A stretch of 8,460 nt of DNA from an uncultured Rhodospirillales bacterium. Its GTDB lineage: Bacteria; Pseudomonadota; Alphaproteobacteria; Rhodospirillales; Defluviicoccaceae. This document shows, piece after piece, positions 4,959-8,460 of the stretch (position 1 is its first letter; each line of letters starts with the position of its first letter). The stretch is taken from assembly GCA_937127205.1 (NCBI GenBank), contig CAKZLS010000344.1, positions 1 to 8,460 of the forward strand, read 5' to 3'. Below the pieces are notes generated by a model. The model was not told the DNA's origin. It made no database searches and saw only the letters and a program-made list of their open reading frames with translations. The translations under genes and the position numbers were made by a program.

Positions 4959-5577
4959 CTGCCAACCGTTCCGCCGCCGCCAGGTCCTCGGGTCGGTTGA
5001 TGTTGAGAAATGGGTCATGCTGTTGAGCGGAGAATGGCACCGTCGCCAACCGATAACGTGCTGTCCACGCGTCGATCTTGCGGATCTCCTCCTCGACCAG
5101 GGCGTGGCGCAAGTCCCCGGCCAGGCTCGCGGGCCAAAGGCCGAACACCGGGTGTGACCGCCCGTTGGAGGCGGCGCACGCCATCTCGGCCCCCTGCTCC
5201 GCCACCGCCGTCATCATTCGGCAGACCATATCGTCTGGGAAAAAAGGTGCATCCGTTGGGAAACTTGCGAGCCACCGGCACTGCGGCGCGTGATCCCGCA
5301 TCCATTCCAAGCCAGTGAGAATCCCGGCCAAAGGACCGGCAAATCCCTCGATCACGTCTGCCGCCACCGGTAGATCGAACGGAGCGAATCGGGCGGCGTC
5401 ACCATTGGCATTCACCACGAGCGTTGAAACCTGGGGCCGAGCTCGGTCGATCACGTGGTGGAGAACGGTGCGGTCACCGAGCGAACGCAAGCACTTGTCG
5501 CCACCGCCCATGCGGCGGGCCCGGCCGCCGGCGAGAAGCACACCCGCGATCCCATCGGCGGCGCCTGCCTCGGTCAT
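4951..5577 (-). CDS. mobA: MobA, molybdenum cofactor guanylyltransferase
   Basis: A 208-residue cytoplasmic nucleotidyltransferase that transfers GMP from GTP to Mo- or W-molybdopterin, giving the (bis-)guanine dinucleotide cofactor used by DMSO-reductase-family enzymes such as formate dehydrogenase. Numbered from ATG 5577, the GTP-binding loop is GVLLAGGRARRMGGGDKCL (12-30). Next come DVIEGFAGPLAGILTGLEW (74-92), the metal-binding stretch FPTDAPFFP (106-114), HPVFGLWP (142-149) and the family ending NINRPEDLAAAERLA (192-206). The frame extends to GTG 5619 (222 residues), but ATG 5577 sits a normal distance before the LLAGG loop and has GGAA six bases upstream, so it is preferred. It is divergent from moeA, whose ATG is 102 bases away. 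It may be cotranscribed with mscS, although a 209-base gap makes that uncertain. Confidence 0.95.
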   Translation of the reverse strand: MTEAGAADGIAGVLLAGGRARRMGGGDKCLRSLGDRTVLHHVIDRARPQVSTLVVNANGDAARFAPFDLPVAADVIEGFAGPLAGILTGLEWMRDHAPQCRWLASFPTDAPFFPDDMVCRMMTAVAEQGAEMACAASNGRSHPVFGLWPASLAGDLRHALVEEEIRKIDAWTARYRLATVPFSAQQHDPFLNINRPEDLAAAERLAET

Positions 5578-5679
5578 TCTCTGTTCCACGCTGCTGTTGT
5601 GATTGCGGTTGGTCTGCACCTATCTGCACTATAGGATAACGGCGAATCCTGTGGTGATTTTTTTACGAGTGCTTGGACC
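5578..5679. promoter_or_regulatory. divergent mobA/moeA promoter region with a 10-base-spaced direct repeat
   Basis: The short gap must drive both genes unless one is read from further away. TCTGCAC occurs at 5613-5619 and again at 5623-5629, exactly one helical turn apart, as expected for a regulator binding one face of the DNA. TATAGG (5630-5635) directly follows the second copy and could serve as a weak -10 for moeA, with TTGGTC (5609-5614) only 15 bases before it. The repeats would then lie within the promoter. If mobA starts at GTG 5619, the first copy would span its start codon. No ModE-type site is visible. Confidence 0.35.
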
Positions 5680-6936
5680 ATGGCCCAGCTCAGCGACGAC
5701 TGCTTCGCCTTTGGGGGTGAATTGATGCCCACGGCGGAGGCGCTTGATCTTCTGGCCGAACGGACGGCAACGGTGGTGTCCACCGAACGTGTGGCGTTGC
5801 GCCAAGCGGCGGGCCGCGTCCTCGCCGAAGATATCCGGGCCGACGGCGATGTTCCCCCCCATGATAACTCGGCGGTGGACGGATACGCGGTGAACTTCGA
5901 CGATCTCGAAGTGCATGCAGCGACCAGCCTTAAAGTGGTCGGGCGGGCCACGGCGGGCCATCCGTTCGACGGCACGGTCGGTTCCGGAGAGGCCGTCCGC
6001 ATATTTACCGGCGCCGAAATGGTGCGCGGCCCCGACACCGTCATCATGCAGGAAGACTGCACGCAAGACGGCGAAACCGTGGTGATCAGCCCCGGCATCA
6101 AACGGGGCGCCAACGTGCGTTCGGCCGGTGAGGACATCAAGGCCGGTTCGGTCATTCTCGAGATGAACAGGCGGCTGCGGGCGCAAGACGTGGGACTGGC
6201 CGCGTCCGTGGGCCGCGGACACCTCGTTGTATACAAACCTTTGCGCGTGGCAGTGTTTTCCACCGGCGACGAGCTTTACGACCCGGACCGCGACTTGCCG
6301 GCGGGCGGTATCTACGACTCCAACCGCTATACGTTGATCGCCTTGCTCGAGGAGCTCGGTTGTTCCGTCAACGATCTGGGTATCCTCGAAGACCGGTTCG
6401 AAACGATCCGCGATGCCCTGGACGATGCGGCCCGGCACCATGATCTCATCGTCACGTCGGGCGGGATGTCGGTGGGCGAAGAGGATCACGTCAAGGCCGC
6501 CGTCGAGGCGCTGGGCAGTCTTCACTTCTGGCGGTTGGCGATCAAACCCGGACGCCCCATCGGACTGGGCCAGGTTGGCGCCGTGCCCTTTGTCGGTCTT
6601 CCGGGCAATCCGGTGGCGGTGATGGTTACGTTCATGCGGATCGCACGGCCGATGATCCTCCGGCTCGGTGGCTGTAGCGAGGTCACGCCCAATGTGTTTC
6701 AGGTGCGCGCCGACTTCGCGCACAAAAAGAAAACCGGGCGGCGGGAATGGGTGCGCGCCCGCCTCGTGGCCGACGGCGACGGTCAACCGGTAGCGACCAA
6801 GTTTCCCCGCCAAGGGGCCGGTATCCTGTCGTCCATGGTGGAGGCGGACGGCTTGGTGGAATTGCCCGAGGACATGAAACAATTGAAAGCCGGAACCATC
6901 GTCGACTTTCTGCCTTTCAGCGAAGTAAGCCGATGA
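5680..6936 (+). CDS. moeA: MoeA-type molybdopterin molybdenumtransferase
   Basis: A 418-residue cytoplasmic enzyme that inserts molybdate (or tungstate) into adenylated molybdopterin. The N-terminal domains (about 15-180) contain GDVPPHDNSAVDGYAV (56-71), RIFTGAEMV (107-115) and the VIMQED strand (121-126). The molybdopterin-binding domain (about 187-335) contains VAVFSTGDEL (190-199), GGIYDSNRY (209-217), SGGMSVGEEDHVK (260-272), KPGRPIGLG (289-297) and GLPGNPVAVMV (306-316). A C-terminal beta domain closes the protein (about 338-412). Length and domain order are normal for MoeA, so no MogA or MobA fusion is present. ATG 5680 has a weak ribosome site and matches the family N-terminus QLSDDCFAF. 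The TGA overlaps the start of the NuoE/NuoF fusion gene (ATGA), tying this MoeA to one client enzyme. Confidence 0.96.
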   Translation: MAQLSDDCFAFGGELMPTAEALDLLAERTATVVSTERVALRQAAGRVLAEDIRADGDVPPHDNSAVDGYAVNFDDLEVHAATSLKVVGRATAGHPFDGTVGSGEAVRIFTGAEMVRGPDTVIMQEDCTQDGETVVISPGIKRGANVRSAGEDIKAGSVILEMNRRLRAQDVGLAASVGRGHLVVYKPLRVAVFSTGDELYDPDRDLPAGGIYDSNRYTLIALLEELGCSVNDLGILEDRFETIRDALDDAARHHDLIVTSGGMSVGEEDHVKAAVEALGSLHFWRLAIKPGRPIGLGQVGAVPFVGLPGNPVAVMVTFMRIARPMILRLGGCSEVTPNVFQVRADFAHKKKTGRREWVRARLVADGDGQPVATKFPRQGAGILSSMVEADGLVELPEDMKQLKAGTIVDFLPFSEVSR

Positions 6937-8460
6937 ACCGCGGCAAGGGCCGGGTACCGCATACGCCGAAAGGACGGCAAGTCGATCCCGCCGCCGTTGA
7001 CGAGATCAGGGGCTTGCTTGGCGGCGAATCGCCGCGCCGCGACCTGTTGATCGAATACTTACATCTCATTCAGGACCGCCATGGCTGCATTACCGTCCGC
7101 CATCTGGCCGCCCTCGCGTCGGTGATGCGTCTGGCCCAGACCGAGGTCTACGAGGTGGCCACCTTCTACGCCCACTTCGACGTGATCGAGGACGGCGCCT
7201 CCCCGCCACCGCCTCTCACGGTGCGGGTCTGCGAGAGCATTACCTGCGACATGGCAGGGGGGCCCGAAATGGTGTCGGCGCTGCGCGATGCTCTTGGTTC
7301 AAGGGTGCGGGTGGTCAAGGCGCCGTGCATGGGCGGATGCGATAACGCCCCGGTCGCGGTCGCCGGCCAACGGCAGATCGCCAACGCCACGGTCGATACA
7401 CTTGTGGACGCGGTGATCGCCGGTTCCGTGCGTCCGGATATCCCGCGCTACGCCAATTTCGAAAGCTACCAAGCCGGCGGCGGCTACGTCGTCCTGCGGT
7501 CCCTGCTCAACGGCGAGCGGTCCCGCGATGACGTGTTCGCCACGGTGGAGGCCTCGGGATTGCGGGGACTGGGCGGCGCCGGTTTTCCCAAGTCACGGAA
7601 ATGGCAGTTTCTGCTTGCTGCTCCCAAGCCCCGCATTCTCGCGGTCAACGCCGATGAAGGCGAGCCCGGGACATTCAAGGACCGTTTCTGCCTGGATACG
7701 GACCCCCACCGCGTTCTCGAGGGTGCTCTGATCGCCGCATGGGCCATCGAGGCCGAAGACATCTACATCTATATGCGGGACGAATATCCGCAGGCGCTCA
7801 TCATCCTTCGCGAAGAAATGGCCAAGCTGGAGCAGGCAGGGTTGACCGCCGGGATTAAATTCCACCTCCGCCGTGGCGCCGGCGCCTATATCTGCGGCGA
7901 GGAATCGGCCATGCTGGAGAGCATGGAGGGTAAGCGTGGTCTGCCCCGAAACCGGCCGCCGTTCCCGGCGCAAGCGGGCCTGTTCGGCCGGCCAACTCTG
8001 ATCAACAACGTGGAAACCCTCTATTGGCTGCGCGACATTCTCGAGCGCGGCGCCGAGTGGTACCTGAGCGCCGGCCGCCCCCATTTCTATTCGGTCTCGG
8101 GCCGGGTCAATCAACCGGGTATCAAACTGGCGCCGTCCGGTGTTACCGCGCGCGAACTCATCGAGGATTACTCGGGCGGCATGCTCGACGGCCATACATT
8201 CAAGGGCTACCTGCCGGGAGGCGCATCGGGCGGTATCCTGCCGGAAACCCTGGCCGACTTGCCTCTGGACTTCGATAAGTTGATCGAGTTCGGCTGCTTC
8301 ATCGGCTCGTCCGCGGTGGTGGTGCTGTCGGACCGCGATAGCATGCGCGCGGTGACCGGCAATCTTCTCCGCTTCTTCGAGGACGAGAGCTGCGGCCAGT
8401 GCACACCGTGCCGGGTGGGGTGCGAAAAAATCCTGTCGCTTATGGACCAGCCCGTATGGG
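6933..8460 (+). CDS. fused NuoE-NuoF flavoprotein, probable NAD-dependent formate dehydrogenase beta subunit (3' end missing)
   Basis: ATG 6933 opens a frame of 509 codons that is still open at the window edge. Residues about 15-165 are a NuoE-like thioredoxin-fold [2Fe-2S] domain with Cys100, Cys105, Cys132 and Cys136 (VCESITCDMAG and PCMGGCDNAP). Residues about 175 onward are NuoF-like: GLRGLGGAGFP (209-219) and NADEGEPGTFKDR (239-251) for FMN and NADH, GAGAYICGEESAML (315-328), and the [4Fe-4S] motif SCGQCTPCRVG (486-496). The fourth Cys ligand and any C-terminal part lie off the edge. The fusion and the CxSxxCxxAG pattern resemble the beta subunit of Methylorubrum FDH1 (W-containing, NAD-dependent) more than Complex I. 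The moeA coupling and nearby mobA fit a bis-MGD formate dehydrogenase; HoxF-type hydrogenase diaphorase is the alternative. Electrons from formate would reach NAD+ here through FMN. Confidence 0.9.
   Translation, partial: MNRGKGRVPHTPKGRQVDPAAVDEIRGLLGGESPRRDLLIEYLHLIQDRHGCITVRHLAALASVMRLAQTEVYEVATFYAHFDVIEDGASPPPPLTVRVCESITCDMAGGPEMVSALRDALGSRVRVVKAPCMGGCDNAPVAVAGQRQIANATVDTLVDAVIAGSVRPDIPRYANFESYQAGGGYVVLRSLLNGERSRDDVFATVEASGLRGLGGAGFPKSRKWQFLLAAPKPRILAVNADEGEPGTFKDRFCLDTDPHRVLEGALIAAWAIEAEDIYIYMRDEYPQALIILREEMAKLEQAGLTAGIKFHLRRGAGAYICGEESAMLESMEGKRGLPRNRPPFPAQAGLFGRPTLINNVETLYWLRDILERGAEWYLSAGRPHFYSVSGRVNQPGIKLAPSGVTARELIEDYSGGMLDGHTFKGYLPGGASGGILPETLADLPLDFDKLIEFGCFIGSSAVVVLSDRDSMRAVTGNLLRFFEDESCGQCTPCRVGCEKILSLMDQPVW

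Noticed and set aside
5658..5664. Run of seven T before moeA, considered as a terminator tail
   Set aside because: No GC-rich hairpin precedes it on the + strand, and a terminator just before the moeA start would make little sense.
5629..6882. 417-codon open frame on the - strand opposite moeA
   Set aside because: It is the reverse-strand shadow of a clear MoeA; its His/Arg/Gly-rich translation shows no recognisable fold.

Overview
The window looks like chromosomal DNA of a high-GC proteobacterium, most likely an alphaproteobacterium. This rests on the GC-rich codon use, the MobA/MobB pair for the guanine-dinucleotide form of the molybdopterin cofactor, an MoeA that opens with a QLSDDCFAF-type N-terminus, and a fused NuoE/NuoF-type diaphorase chain like the beta subunit of Methylorubrum FDH1. 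No lineage can be proven from this piece alone. I saw no insertion sequence, phage, CRISPR, tRNA or rRNA signature.

Layout. (1) Positions 2-127 (+) hold the C-terminal end of an EAL-domain protein that enters from the left. (2) Positions 93-1213 (-) hold a three-gene set: a small MoaD/ThiS-type sulfur carrier ending in Gly-Gly, an unrecognised 105-residue protein ending in Arg-Gly-Gly-Gly, and mobB. (3) Divergent from it, at 1391-1726 (+), is a second ubiquitin-fold MoaD/ThiS-like protein that lacks the Gly-Gly tail. (4) Positions 1751-4741 (-) hold a tightly overlapping set: a compact MscS-family channel, an MgtE-like protein with N and CBS domains but no membrane part, and a complete MgtE magnesium transporter. 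Upstream of it, between mobA and mscS, is a 209-base gap with a possible 40-codon membrane peptide and a hairpin at the mobA stop. (5) Positions 4951-5577 (-) hold mobA. (6) Divergent from mobA, at 5680-8460 (+), moeA overlaps by four bases the start of a fused NuoE-NuoF flavoprotein that runs off the right edge.

How the genes fit together. Both ends of the window serve molybdenum or tungsten enzymes. MoeA inserts the metal, MobA adds GMP to make the dinucleotide cofactor, MobB is its GTP-binding partner, and the two MoaD-like proteins probably act in dithiolene sulfur transfer or in maturation. The likely client is an NAD-dependent formate dehydrogenase: the fused NuoE/NuoF protein would be its NAD- and FMN-binding electron-output subunit, with the catalytic subunit expected just beyond the right edge. 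The middle block is a separate membrane and ion module joining a mechanosensitive-type channel to magnesium transport. Its membrane-less MgtE paralogue, coupled to a full MgtE, is the most unusual arrangement here. The orphan 105-residue protein and the tail-less MoaD-like protein are the best candidates for undescribed cofactor-pathway parts.
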